NCBI RefSeq assembly: GCF_012515855.1
Contig: NZ_JAAYXO010000107.1
Span: forward strand, 1-45,078
Reading direction: 5' to 3'
DNA length: 45,078 nt
Origin: Gordonia sp. (in: high G+C Gram-positive bacteria)
GTDB taxonomy: Bacteria > Actinomycetota > Actinomycetes > Mycobacteriales > Mycobacteriaceae
Under the pieces are notes generated by a model that worked only from the letters and a program-made list of their open reading frames with translations, ran no database searches and was not told the origin of the DNA. Of the stretch, positions 20,000-29,755 are shown one piece after another. The stretch's first letter is position 1. Every line of letters starts with the position of its first letter. A program made the position numbers and the translations under genes.

Positions 20000-20881
20000 C
20001 TAGTTGTCGGGCGCTCCGGTTCGGGCGCGTTCGCGGTCTTCGATGGCCCGGCGAACCCGTGCGGCACCGGCTTCCACGGCCGCGGTCAGCGATGCGCCGT
20101 GGAGCTGGGCGGCGACCAGCGTCGCGGTGAACGTGTCGCCGAGACCCTTGGCCCCGGTGGGGATCTCTCGGCCGGCGACCACCGAGTCGGTGGTCGTGCC
20201 GACGACGAGGTTGGTGATCTCGCCGTCACCGGTTCGGACTCCGGTCACGATCGCCGACGCGTCGTCGGACGCGAGGAGCGTCCGAGCGCGAACGACGGTG
20301 GTACTGATGTCCGACGGCGCGACATCGCTTGCGTCGTCATCACCCGCGGTGAGATGCGCGAGTTCGAACAGATTCGGCGTGACGACGGTGGCGAGCGGGA
20401 CCAACCGTTCGCGGAGCGCGGGTGCTACCGCGGGATCGGTGTAGAAGCCGACGTCGGCGTCGCCGAACGTCGGATCCAGCACGAGGGGCGGCCTGGCGGC
20501 CGGGTCCAGACCGAGGTACCAGTCGGCGATGGCGTGCGCCTGCGACGGTGCCGCCAGGTAGCCGACCGCCACCGCGCGTAGCGAACGCAGCGCACCAGCC
20601 GCGGTGAGGTCGCGCAACGACGCGGTGATCCAATCGGCGGAGACGTCGATCGCCTGAACCGACCGATAGTGCGGCAGGTTGCTCAGCACGATCGTCGGAA
20701 TCGCCGCACATCGGATTCCGGCTTCGGCGTACACCGGCAAGCCCGCGTTCAGTCCCACCGACCCGAAGGCCAGGTGCGAGCCGAAGACCACGACCTCAGC
20801 CGGTCGTGGGTCGAGCTCGAAGCCTTGCGCGTCGTCGGTGACGAAGAGACCGGGGCCGGGGGTGGTGGCGTCGGGACTCAA
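20000..20881 (-). CDS. Pyridoxal kinase-like protein (PdxY/ribokinase fold)
   Basis: It probably phosphorylates pyridoxal or a related B6 vitamer in cofactor salvage. 293 residues. The segment VVVFGSHLAFGSVGLNAGLPVYAEAGIRC matches the opening of PdxY (SHVVYGHVGN-like), LVLDPTFGD is the strand with the nucleotide-binding Asp, TPNLFELAHLTAG is the PfkB-family segment, and GAKGLGDTFTATLVAAQ is the second PfkB signature with the catalytic Asp (GxGD). The start is a TTG at 20881 overlapping the stop of the upstream gene (TTGA). The hairpin after the next gene ends this three-gene group. A different small-molecule kinase role is possible. Confidence 0.78.
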   Translation of the reverse strand: MSPDATTPGPGLFVTDDAQGFELDPRPAEVVVFGSHLAFGSVGLNAGLPVYAEAGIRCAAIPTIVLSNLPHYRSVQAIDVSADWITASLRDLTAAGALRSLRAVAVGYLAAPSQAHAIADWYLGLDPAARPPLVLDPTFGDADVGFYTDPAVAPALRERLVPLATVVTPNLFELAHLTAGDDDASDVAPSDISTTVVRARTLLASDDASAIVTGVRTGDGEITNLVVGTTTDSVVAGREIPTGAKGLGDTFTATLVAAQLHGASLTAAVEAGAARVRRAIEDRERARTGAPDN

Positions 20882-21507
20882 CGCTTTCTCGCTGTCATTT
20901 CTGACATCTTTGCAGGCTGACAGGCGTCGAGGTAATCGGCGATGGCAGCCGGCCCCCAGGCGTGCGATTCGGTCAGACCCGCGCCGATCATTGCCAGATA
21001 CGGTGGCGTCGGCGCGACGTGGGGAACCTCGTCGATGTCGTGCGGGGCGGTGAACGTGAGGATCGGGGAGCCGTCACGTGTCCCGACGCGCAGCAGTCGG
21101 GAGTACAGGCCGACGCCGCACTGATGGAAGGCGTCGTCGGCGGCAAGGACGCTCGGATCGAGCACTGCCTTCTCCACCGCGCTGAGCGGCGTGGGCTCGC
21201 GGTCCATCTCCTGCATCGCGATGTCGGCGAACTGCTCCACGGTCACCAAATAGGCCCGCGCCGGGGTGGGACCGGGCCTGCGGTGGTCGTAGAAGGCCAT
21301 GCCGCCGCCCCAGGTGGCGGACTGCTGCGCGAAGTAGATCCGGCCGGGAAGCGTCAGAGCCACGCTGTCTGCGGGCGGCGTGGTGTCGCGTGCGCCGGGG
21401 TAGGTGCGACGACCGCCCTCGGGTCGGCCGCCGGCGAGATAGCAGTTCAGCCGCTCCGAGCAGAGGTTGGAGCCGTAGCTCGCGTACCAGACCTGTCCCG
21501 TGCTCAT
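20878..21507 (-). CDS. Gamma-glutamylcyclotransferase-like protein
   Basis: 209 residues. The N-terminus QVWYASYGSNLCSERLNCYLAGG carries the YGSN loop that defines the gamma-glutamylcyclotransferase fold, and the spacing to a central Glu-rich helix (VEQFADIAMQEMDREP) is in keeping. Homologues in mycobacteria and Gordonia are sometimes labelled histone deacetylase, which the sequence does not support. The reaction is uncertain: some members act on gamma-glutamyl peptides, many have unknown substrates. ATG at 21507; the stop overlaps the TTG start of the kinase gene, so the two are probably translated together. Confidence 0.6.
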   Translation of the reverse strand: MSTGQVWYASYGSNLCSERLNCYLAGGRPEGGRRTYPGARDTTPPADSVALTLPGRIYFAQQSATWGGGMAFYDHRRPGPTPARAYLVTVEQFADIAMQEMDREPTPLSAVEKAVLDPSVLAADDAFHQCGVGLYSRLLRVGTRDGSPILTFTAPHDIDEVPHVAPTPPYLAMIGAGLTESHAWGPAAIADYLDACQPAKMSEMTARKR

Positions 21508-21606
21508 GGTCTTCGAGGGTAGTCACCCGAACCGGCGGTGCCGACCTCACATTCTCCGCTCCGTCCGCGACTGCTCTATGAATGGTGACAGGGAGAGGTG
21601 ATCGAG

Positions 21607-22116
21607 ATGACACGACGACACGCGGTGGTGCCGACCGAGTTGGGCGAACTGACGATGGTGGCCGACGGCGACAGGCTGGCGGCGATCTACTTCCCGGCCC
21701 ACTGGCACCTGCCGCCGGAGTCCGACTACGGCGAGGCGACCACGCCCGACGACCCGCTGTTCGTCCGCACCGCGCGGGAACTGGACGAGTACACGGCGGG
21801 CGAGCGACGCGCCTTCGACATCCCCATCGTCACCAACGGCGACGACTTCTCGGAGAAGGTCTGGGCCCTGCTACTCGAGATTCCCTACGGGACCACCACC
21901 ACCTACGGCGCACTCGCCACCCGACTCGGCAATCCCCGGCTCGCCCAGCGCGTCGGGCAGTGCGTCGGCCACAACCCGATCAGCGTCATCATCCCGTGCC
22001 ACCGGGTGATCGGCGCGGACGGATCGTTGACGGGCTATGCCGGCGGCCTCGACCGCAAGCGGCGGCTGCTGGAGATCGAAGAGCCGCCCGAAGTCGCGGC
22101 ATCACGACTGTTCTGA
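21607..22116 (+). CDS. ogt: Methylated-DNA--[protein]-cysteine S-methyltransferase (first copy)
   Basis: This suicide enzyme removes alkyl groups from O6-alkylguanine by transferring them to its own cysteine. 169 residues. The active site is IIPCHRVIG with Cys 131; the DNA-binding helix segment YGTTTTYGALATRLGNPRLAQRVGQCVGHNP lies before it (GTTTTYGALA and RVGQCVGHNP), and GYAGGLDRKRRLLEIE closes the domain. There is no Ada-type zinc or AraC domain, so this is a repair enzyme and not a sensor. ATG at 21607 is preceded by GGGAGAGG 7 bases away; a GTG three codons earlier is the alternative. It heads an alkylation-repair cluster, 43 bases before a sigma factor gene. A TATGAAT motif ends about 30 bases upstream of the ATG. 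Confidence 0.92.
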   Translation: MTRRHAVVPTELGELTMVADGDRLAAIYFPAHWHLPPESDYGEATTPDDPLFVRTARELDEYTAGERRAFDIPIVTNGDDFSEKVWALLLEIPYGTTTTYGALATRLGNPRLAQRVGQCVGHNPISVIIPCHRVIGADGSLTGYAGGLDRKRRLLEIEEPPEVAASRLF

Positions 22117-22159
22117 CCGCGGACCTCACAGTCGACGCACGCGGCGCGTCTACCGTGTG

Positions 22160-22651
22160 ATGACCATGAGAGAACCGTTCGAGCGAGCCGTCGACCGTCA
22201 CGGCGCCACCGTGCTGCGGGTGTGCCGCGCGGTGTTGGGGCCGGGCGCCGACGCCGACGACGCGTGGTCGGAGACCTTCCTCGCCGCGTTGACGGCCTGG
22301 CCGACACTCGACGACGAGACGAACGTCGAAGCGTGGCTGGTGCGCGTGGCGCAGCGGAAGGCGATCGACGTGGTGCGGGGCCGGGCACGGCGGGCCGTCC
22401 CGACCGACCACCTGCCCGACGGCCCGACCCGGCAGCGGTTGCCCGGCGACGACGACGCCGACCTCTGGGACGCCGTCGGGCAACTCCCGGAACGACAACG
22501 GCTCGCCGTCGCCTACCACTACCTCGGACATCTCACACACGCGGAGACCGCCGAGCTGATCGGCGGTACCCCGGCAGCGGTGCGCCGCGCCGCCGCCGAC
22601 GGCATCAAGAAGCTGCGAACCAGGTACTCCCAGGAAGGGGCCATCCGATGA
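22160..22651 (+). CDS. Small ECF-type RNA polymerase sigma factor within the alkylation-repair cluster
   Basis: 163 residues with just the two helical domains of an ECF sigma factor. Region 2 covers about 4-72 (FERAVDRHGATVLRVCRAVLG, DAWSETFLAALTAWP, WLVRVAQRKAIDVVRGR) and region 4 about 100-155 (VGQLPERQRLAVAYHYLGHLTHAETAELIGGTPAAVRRAAADG, shown by LPERQRLAVAY and HAETAELIGG). It would direct polymerase to a few promoters, perhaps including its own cluster. No anti-sigma gene is adjacent. The stop overlaps the ATG of the second methyltransferase (ATGA). ATG at 22160 gives the family start; the frame is open further upstream within ogt and was not used. Confidence 0.8.
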   Translation: MTMREPFERAVDRHGATVLRVCRAVLGPGADADDAWSETFLAALTAWPTLDDETNVEAWLVRVAQRKAIDVVRGRARRAVPTDHLPDGPTRQRLPGDDDADLWDAVGQLPERQRLAVAYHYLGHLTHAETAELIGGTPAAVRRAAADGIKKLRTRYSQEGAIR

Positions 22652-23241
22652 CCGACCAGACCGAACTCTTCCCGGTGTCAGACGCCGACCTCTCGCGACT
22701 ACGTGACCGGCTTGCCGCAGCAGCGGACCGTCGCGGGCTCCTCGACATCGCCTACCGCGTCGTCGACAGCCCGATCGGTCCGTTGCTGCTGGCCGCAACC
22801 GACCGGGGGCTGGTGCGCGTCGCGTTCGAGTCCGAGGGCTTCGACGCCGTTCTCGACACCCTCGCGACCAAGGTGAGTCCCAGTATTCTGTCGGCGCCGG
22901 CCCGGCTGGACCCGATCGCGGTCCAACTCGACGACTACTTCGCACACAGGCGGCAGCGCTTCGACGTGCCGTTGGACTTCCGCCTCTCGTCCGGGTTCCG
23001 GCAGATCGTTCAGCAGTACCTGCCCACCATCGGCTACGGGCACACGCAGTCGTACCGGGAGGTGGCCGAATCGGTCGGCAATCCGAACGCGGTGCGTGCG
23101 GTCGGATCGGCGTGCGCCACCAATCCGCTGCCCGTTGTCGTGCCGTGTCACCGGGTGCTGCGATCGGACGGATCGCTCGGCGGCTACCTCGGCGGCCTCG
23201 CGGCCAAGACTGCGCTCCTCGACCTCGAAGGCGTCGCATGA
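22648..23241 (+). CDS. Methylated-DNA--[protein]-cysteine S-methyltransferase (second copy)
   Basis: A second, full-length O6-alkylguanine repair protein of 197 residues, with a 35-residue N-terminal extension absent from the first copy. The active-site Cys 167 is in VVPCHRVLRSDGSLGGYLGG. YGHTQSYREVAESVGNPNAVRAVGSACATNP is the DNA-reading segment (YGHTQSYREVAE, AVGSACATNP). It is clearly different in sequence from the first copy, so the pair is not a recent tandem duplication. It overlaps the sigma gene and the alkB gene by four bases on either side, so all three are probably translated as one unit. Confidence 0.92.
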   Translation: MTDQTELFPVSDADLSRLRDRLAAAADRRGLLDIAYRVVDSPIGPLLLAATDRGLVRVAFESEGFDAVLDTLATKVSPSILSAPARLDPIAVQLDDYFAHRRQRFDVPLDFRLSSGFRQIVQQYLPTIGYGHTQSYREVAESVGNPNAVRAVGSACATNPLPVVVPCHRVLRSDGSLGGYLGGLAAKTALLDLEGVA

Positions 23242-23912
23242 ACTCCCTGTTCGACGACGTCGATCTCGGGCTGCCCGGTCCGGACCTCCCGGACGGGGCC
23301 GCGCACGTCCCCGGCTGGCTCACCTCGATGCAGCAGCGGTGGCTCGTCGACCAGTTCCGACGGTGGGCCGCAGGTCCGGTGCCCGCTCACTCGCCGATGC
23401 TCGGGCAGCACCCCATGAGCGTGCGCACCGTCTGTCTCGGCTGGCACTGGCGGCCGTACGCCTATTCGCGCGAGGCCGTCGACGTGAACGGTCGGCGCGT
23501 CCTGGACTTTCCGGACTGGATGGTGCGACTCGGCAGACGGGCGCTGGCCGAGATCGACGATCCGCACGCCGCCGACTACACGCCGGACACCGCGATCGTG
23601 AACTACTACGACACTGCCGCGAAGATGGGCATGCACCAGGACCGCGACGAAAGGTCCCCGGCGCCGGTGGTCTCGCTCTCGATCGGCGACACCGCGTGCT
23701 TCCGGTTCGGGAACACCGAGACCCGCGGTCGGCCCTACCGGGATCTCGACCTGCACTCCGGTGATCTCTTCGTCTTCGGCGGCCCGTCACGCCTGGCGTT
23801 CCACGGTGTGCCGAAGATCTACCCCGGCACCGCGCCGCACGACTGTGGGCTCGGCACCGGTCGCATCAACATCACCATGCGGGTCACCGGCCTCGACGAC
23901 CATCCGATCTGA
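23238..23912 (+). CDS. alkB: AlkB-type 2-oxoglutarate/Fe(II) dioxygenase
   Basis: AlkB enzymes remove 1-methyladenine and 3-methylcytosine lesions by oxidative demethylation. 224 residues. The iron triad is His 133 and Asp 135 in MGMHQDRDE and His 189 in LAFHGVP; Arg 209 and Arg 215 in GRINITMR match the 2-oxoglutarate and fold-stabilising arginines. TAIVNYYDTAAKMGMHQD is the diagnostic strand before the iron site. The ATG at 23238 overlaps the methyltransferase stop. A gap of 24 bases separates it from the tag gene. The position among alkylation-repair genes supports DNA rather than RNA or protein as substrate. Confidence 0.92.
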   Translation: MNSLFDDVDLGLPGPDLPDGAAHVPGWLTSMQQRWLVDQFRRWAAGPVPAHSPMLGQHPMSVRTVCLGWHWRPYAYSREAVDVNGRRVLDFPDWMVRLGRRALAEIDDPHAADYTPDTAIVNYYDTAAKMGMHQDRDERSPAPVVSLSIGDTACFRFGNTETRGRPYRDLDLHSGDLFVFGGPSRLAFHGVPKIYPGTAPHDCGLGTGRINITMRVTGLDDHPI

Positions 23913-23936
23913 CCCCGGACCCGGTAGGAAAGAGAT

Positions 23937-24560
23937 ATGGCATCCGCTTTCGAACCGCCCCAGCCGAGCAATGGCCTGGTGATCGGTGACGACGGACTCG
24001 CGCGTCCGGCGTGGGCGAGCGTCGACCCGATGCTGCGCCACTACTACGACACCGAGTGGGGGATGCCGGTCCGCGACGAGCGGGGCATGTTCGAGCGACT
24101 CACCCTCGAGGCCTTTCAATCGGGGCTGTCGTGGGCCATCATCCTGCGCAAACGATCGGCGTTCCGCGCCGCGTTCGACGATTTCGCCCCGGACGCGGTG
24201 GCCCGCTACGGCGACGCCGACGTCGAGCGCCTGATGAACGATGCGGGGATCGTCCGCAACCGCGCCAAGATTCGCGCCGCCATCACCAATGCGGCGGCCA
24301 CCGTCGCCTTGCGCGACGGCGGGGGTCTCGCCGAGTTCGTGTGGGGTTTCCAGCCCTCGGCGACGCCGCGGCCGACGACGATGACGGAGATCCCGACTCA
24401 GTCTGCGGAATCGGCGGCGCTCGCCAAGGCGCTGCGGAAGGCGGGCTTCTCGTTCGTCGGTCCCACCACCATGTTCGCCCTGATGGAGGCGGTGGGGATC
24501 GTCGACACCCACGTGGTGGGCTCGCATCGCCGCGGCACGTCCGGTGTCTGGTCGGAATGA
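23937..24560 (+). CDS. tag: DNA-3-methyladenine glycosylase I
   Basis: Tag excises 3-methyladenine, starting base-excision repair. 207 residues. Family landmarks are LRHYYDTEWGMPVRDE (substrate Glu 40), LEAFQSGLSWAIILRKR (Glu 58 and Trp), NDAGIVRNRAKIRAAITNA, and GFSFVGPTTMFALMEAVGIVDTHVVG. Compared with E. coli Tag, whose zinc is held by Cys4, His17, His175 and Cys179, three ligands look substituted: RCGW is RPAW, YHDNEWG is YYDTEWG, and HVVGC is HVVGS; only the His of DTHVVG remains. This predicts a zinc-free fold. The first 20 residues are an extra N-terminal stretch. The stop overlaps the next gene (ATGA). Confidence 0.9.
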   Translation: MASAFEPPQPSNGLVIGDDGLARPAWASVDPMLRHYYDTEWGMPVRDERGMFERLTLEAFQSGLSWAIILRKRSAFRAAFDDFAPDAVARYGDADVERLMNDAGIVRNRAKIRAAITNAAATVALRDGGGLAEFVWGFQPSATPRPTTMTEIPTQSAESAALAKALRKAGFSFVGPTTMFALMEAVGIVDTHVVGSHRRGTSGVWSE

Positions 24561-25420
24561 GCCGCATTCGGATCGACGCGAACGGCCGGTTCGACCACCG
24601 TGCGGCACTCGCGGTTCTGGCCGCGCACCGCACCGACGGCGTCGAACGGGTCGACGACCACGGCATCAGCCGACTGCTGACCGTCGGGGGCGACGACCAC
24701 TCGGTGACGGCGGCTCTCGACGAGGGCGGTGTCACCGTGACGGTCGACACCGCAGACACCGGGGTGCACGCGGTCCTCATCGCCCGGATCCGCCACTGGT
24801 TCGATCTCGACGCGGATCTCGACGCGGTGGCCGCGGTCCTGGCTGCCGAACCGGTGTTCGCCGAGCACTTCGAGCAACGACCCGGGCTGCGCATAACTCG
24901 GTGCGCCGATGCGTTCGAAGCGACGGTGGAAACCGTCCTGGGGCAGCAGGTCACGTTGACCGCGGCCCGCCTGTTCGACGCGCGACTGGTCGCGGCTTAC
25001 GGGACGGACGGTCCGGCAGGTCTGCGTCGGTTCCCTCGACCGGCAGACCTGATCGCCCTGCCGACAGACCACCTTCGCGCCACCTTGCGGACCACGCGCG
25101 CTCGGGCTCGGACGGTCCAGGAGGTCGCGCACTTCTTCCTCGATCGAGAAGCGGGCGGACCGTTGCCGGCTCGCGCCGAACTCGGGGCCCTGTACGGAAT
25201 CGGCCCGTGGACCCTCGACTATCTCGCGATCCGAGCAGGTTCCGATGTCGACGTGTTCCCGGCGGACGATGCCGTGCTGCGCCGCATGAGACTCGCGCAT
25301 GGCATCGATGAGGGTGCCGTCGAACGATGGCGGCCCGTCAGAAGCTACGCCGCCGTCCGACTGTGGGCGGTGGCCGGCCAGACTCGACCGACAAGTACGC
25401 TCAAGCGGCATTCGTCGTAA
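24557..25420 (+). CDS. AlkA-like DNA-3-methyladenine glycosylase II
   Basis: A broad-range alkylbase glycosylase, 287 residues. It has an AlkA N-terminal domain (about 1-110) followed by the HhH-GPD domain: VETVLGQQVTLTAARL at 124-139, the helix-hairpin-helix LYGIGPWTLDYLAIRAG at 212-228, and DVFPADDAVLRRM, where Asp 237/238 occupy the catalytic Asp position. Unlike the mycobacterial Ada-AlkA fusions, no Ada methyl-sensor or AraC domain is attached. It is the last gene of the repair cluster; the downstream gene begins 26 bases later and is unrelated in function. Confidence 0.88.
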   Translation: MSRIRIDANGRFDHRAALAVLAAHRTDGVERVDDHGISRLLTVGGDDHSVTAALDEGGVTVTVDTADTGVHAVLIARIRHWFDLDADLDAVAAVLAAEPVFAEHFEQRPGLRITRCADAFEATVETVLGQQVTLTAARLFDARLVAAYGTDGPAGLRRFPRPADLIALPTDHLRATLRTTRARARTVQEVAHFFLDREAGGPLPARAELGALYGIGPWTLDYLAIRAGSDVDVFPADDAVLRRMRLAHGIDEGAVERWRPVRSYAAVRLWAVAGQTRPTSTLKRHSS

Positions 25421-25446
25421 TTCGGCGACGATGCTGAAGGGACACC

Positions 25447-26532
25447 GTGACCGACACCGACCAGTTCGTAGATCGCCGTACCCCCTCCGAAACCCTGCGG
25501 CGCGTGGGGTCGGCGAGTTGGTCGCTGATCGGGATCGTGGTGGTGATGCTGATGGTCGCGGGCGCCATCGGCGCAGTCAGCGGCATCCTCGTCCCGCTGG
25601 TGATCGCGGTGATCATCGGCATCGTTATGGAGCCGCTCTCGGAGATATTGCAGCGGCGCGGGGTTCCCGCGACTCTCGCGGCGGTCTTGTGTTTGGTTGT
25701 GCTGTTGTCAGTGGCCGCCGGGACCATTGCGATCGTCGTTCTCGGGTTCCTCGATCAGTGGCCCGAGATCCTCCGGCAGATCAACGTCGGGTGGAGCGCT
25801 CTCATCGACTGGCTGAACAGCCACGACTCCGACACAGCGTGGCTCGAGCACGTACGTACCGCTGTCGAGCAGTACGCACCGGAAGTGGGTCAGGGGGTCC
25901 TCGGCGCGGTCACCAGTACGGTGTACGGCCTGTTCGCCCTCGCCATGGGCCTGTTCTTCTCCGCCTTCTTCCTCTTCTTCGTGCTGCGCGATGGTGCAGA
26001 GTTCCCGGAATGGTTCGCGCGGACGACGACCTTCCCCGTCGACGAGGTGAGCGCGGTGGTCGACCAGTGCCGAGGATCGCTGCGCGGGTACTTTCGCGGA
26101 ACAGCCATCACCGCACTGGTGACCGCACCGATCTTCGTGATCCCGATGCTCATCCTCGGGGTTCCGCTGGTGATCCCAGTCTTCGTCCTGTATTTTTTTC
26201 TCTCCTTCATCCCGTTCCTAGGCGCATGGATCACCGGCGTCTTCGCGGTACTCATCGCGTTCGGGTCGGGCGGGTCGACTGCGGCGATCATCATCGGCGT
26301 CACGTTCATGATCTCCAACGGCACCATCCAGAGTGCGGTGAGTTCGTGGGCGCTGGGCTCGTCGTTGAAGATCCACCCCGTCGTCGTTCTCCTGTCGACG
26401 ATGGTCGGCGGGGCCGTCGGGGGACTCCTCGGGATGGTGCTGGGCGCACCCGTAACGGCCGCGGTCGCCAAATCGATCGTCGCAATTCGACAGAGCAGAG
26501 CCGCGCGAGGCCAGAATCCCGCGCTCGAGTAA
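25447..26532 (+). CDS. AI-2E family (PerM-type) membrane protein
   Basis: 361 residues with about eight hydrophobic segments, among them SWSLIGIVVVMLMVAGAIGA, LVIAVIIGIVMEPLSE, GLFFSAFFLFFVLRDG and VLYFFLSFIPFLGAWITGVF. SFIPFLGAWITG is the strongest family match (the family consensus is near PxxGxxIG). Members have been linked to autoinducer-2 export or ion/proton antiport; the substrate here is unknown. GTG at 25447 with AAGGGA 7 bases upstream. It follows the AlkA gene by 26 bases and might be read through from it, but functional kinship is not evident. Confidence 0.83.
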   Translation: MTDTDQFVDRRTPSETLRRVGSASWSLIGIVVVMLMVAGAIGAVSGILVPLVIAVIIGIVMEPLSEILQRRGVPATLAAVLCLVVLLSVAAGTIAIVVLGFLDQWPEILRQINVGWSALIDWLNSHDSDTAWLEHVRTAVEQYAPEVGQGVLGAVTSTVYGLFALAMGLFFSAFFLFFVLRDGAEFPEWFARTTTFPVDEVSAVVDQCRGSLRGYFRGTAITALVTAPIFVIPMLILGVPLVIPVFVLYFFLSFIPFLGAWITGVFAVLIAFGSGGSTAAIIIGVTFMISNGTIQSAVSSWALGSSLKIHPVVVLLSTMVGGAVGGLLGMVLGAPVTAAVAKSIVAIRQSRAARGQNPALE

Positions 26533-26555
26533 GGCGCTTGATTCTGCAAGCAGCG

Positions 26556-26566
26556 CAGGTCACGAA
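26556..26566 (+). repeat. Direct repeat upstream of isocitrate dehydrogenase, copy 1
   Basis: CAGGTCACGAA occurs here and again at 26613-26623, 57 bases apart start to start, in the 165-base gap before the isocitrate dehydrogenase gene. Flanking bases also partly agree (next but one base A). It could be an operator; the binding protein is unknown. Confidence 0.45.
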
Positions 26567-26612
26567 CAAAAGTTGTGTGTGCCAGGTCTCCCATTCGCGA
26601 GTCGAGTCGATT

Positions 26613-26623
26613 CAGGTCACGAA
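26613..26623 (+). repeat. Direct repeat upstream of isocitrate dehydrogenase, copy 2
   Basis: Second exact copy of CAGGTCACGAA, ending 74 bases before the ATG at 26698. The sequence after it (TAGCGGGACAATGTAGG) contains an ACAATGT stretch that might be part of a promoter, though this is only a visual impression. Confidence 0.45.
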
Positions 26624-26697
26624 TAGCGGGACAATGTAGGGCGACTGAATATCAGACAGTTCCACAAGAACAACGATCAGAATGAGGTTGACCACAC

Positions 26698-28932
<2,235 letters not shown>

Positions 28933-28962
28933 TCTTCTGTCGCCGACAAGCTGACAAGCCGC

Positions 28963-28998
28963 CGAACGCCCGACCTGCCCGCGCAGGTCGGGCGTTCG
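28963..28998 (+). terminator. Strong hairpin terminator after isocitrate dehydrogenase
   Basis: A perfect 16-base inverted repeat, CGAACGCCCGACCTGC, pairs with GCAGGTCGGGCGTTCG around the loop CCGC, starting 31 bases after the stop. No U-run follows, which is usual for high-GC actinobacterial terminators. It separates the gene from the methyltransferase whose GTG is 40 bases further on. Confidence 0.8.
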
Positions 28999-29038
28999 AC
29001 GTTCGCCGGGTCTGACCCGCCCCGATACACTGCTTGAC

Positions 29039-29755
29039 GTGACGATTGTTGGTGACGAGTCGCCCGACGGACCGCTGGTCGGCTCTCCGCTCGACTCGCC
29101 GCTGTTCGCCCTGTACGACGACTTCCTGCAGCAGCGTCCGGCTGCTGCCGACGAAGACGTGCACATGCTGGCCGACGTCGTCGACCACGTGATCGCTCGG
29201 TGCAGCGCGCCGGGCGACGTCGTCTTCGATCCGTTCGCAGGATTCGGCACCACGCTGGATCGCGCAGTGAGATTCGGTCGGCGCGGGCTCGGCATCGAAC
29301 TGCTTCCCGAACGGGTGGCGTACTTGTGCGAGCGAGTTCCCGGCGCGCGCGTCTACGAGGGCGATGCGCGCGGGATGGTGCGTGTGCTCCGTGCACACGG
29401 TGAGTGCTCGGAGGGCCGCGTCGACCTGATTCTGACGTCGCCGCCGTACATGACCAGTGACGATCACGACGCCGACCCGCTCACCGCCTACGAGGAGGAC
29501 GGTGGTGACTACTCCCGGTATCTGCGTGAGCTCGGGCTGGTGGCGGCACAGTGCGCGCACCTGGTGGCCCCCGGCGGTTTCGTGGTCTGGAACGTCGCCG
29601 ACATCTGCCATCGAGGGGTGACGACGCATCTGATCGAGGACTGTCGCCGGGTGCTCGGCGAGCATCTGCGGGAGGTCGGGACCACCGACATCGTCTGGGA
29701 CCGCTACCCGCACGATCTGGTGGCGGATGCGCTCCTGGTGTTCCGAAACGGTTAG
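29039..29755 (+). CDS. SAM-dependent methyltransferase, DNA N4/N6 or RNA N2-type motifs
   Basis: 238 residues. DPFAGFGTT at 64-72 is a motif I for S-adenosylmethionine binding, LGIELLPERV after it is motif II with the ribose-binding Glu, and TSPPY at 133-137 is the catalytic motif IV of amino-methyltransferases acting on DNA or RNA bases. The order is I then IV; in the commonest orphan DNA N4/N6 class (PF01555) the SPPY motif comes first, so this is either another class or a TRM11-like RNA enzyme. No endonuclease or specificity subunit is adjacent. GTG start at 29039, 40 bases after the terminator. It ends with TAG, overlapping the convergent sigma gene's stop by four bases. Confidence 0.7.
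   Translation: MTIVGDESPDGPLVGSPLDSPLFALYDDFLQQRPAAADEDVHMLADVVDHVIARCSAPGDVVFDPFAGFGTTLDRAVRFGRRGLGIELLPERVAYLCERVPGARVYEGDARGMVRVLRAHGECSEGRVDLILTSPPYMTSDDHDADPLTAYEEDGGDYSRYLRELGLVAAQCAHLVAPGGFVVWNVADICHRGVTTHLIEDCRRVLGEHLREVGTTDIVWDRYPHDLVADALLVFRNG

Noticed and set aside
20878-21507. Histone deacetylase, a label sometimes given to this family
   Set aside because: No deacetylase zinc-site pattern is present; YGSN near the start points to the gamma-glutamylcyclotransferase fold.
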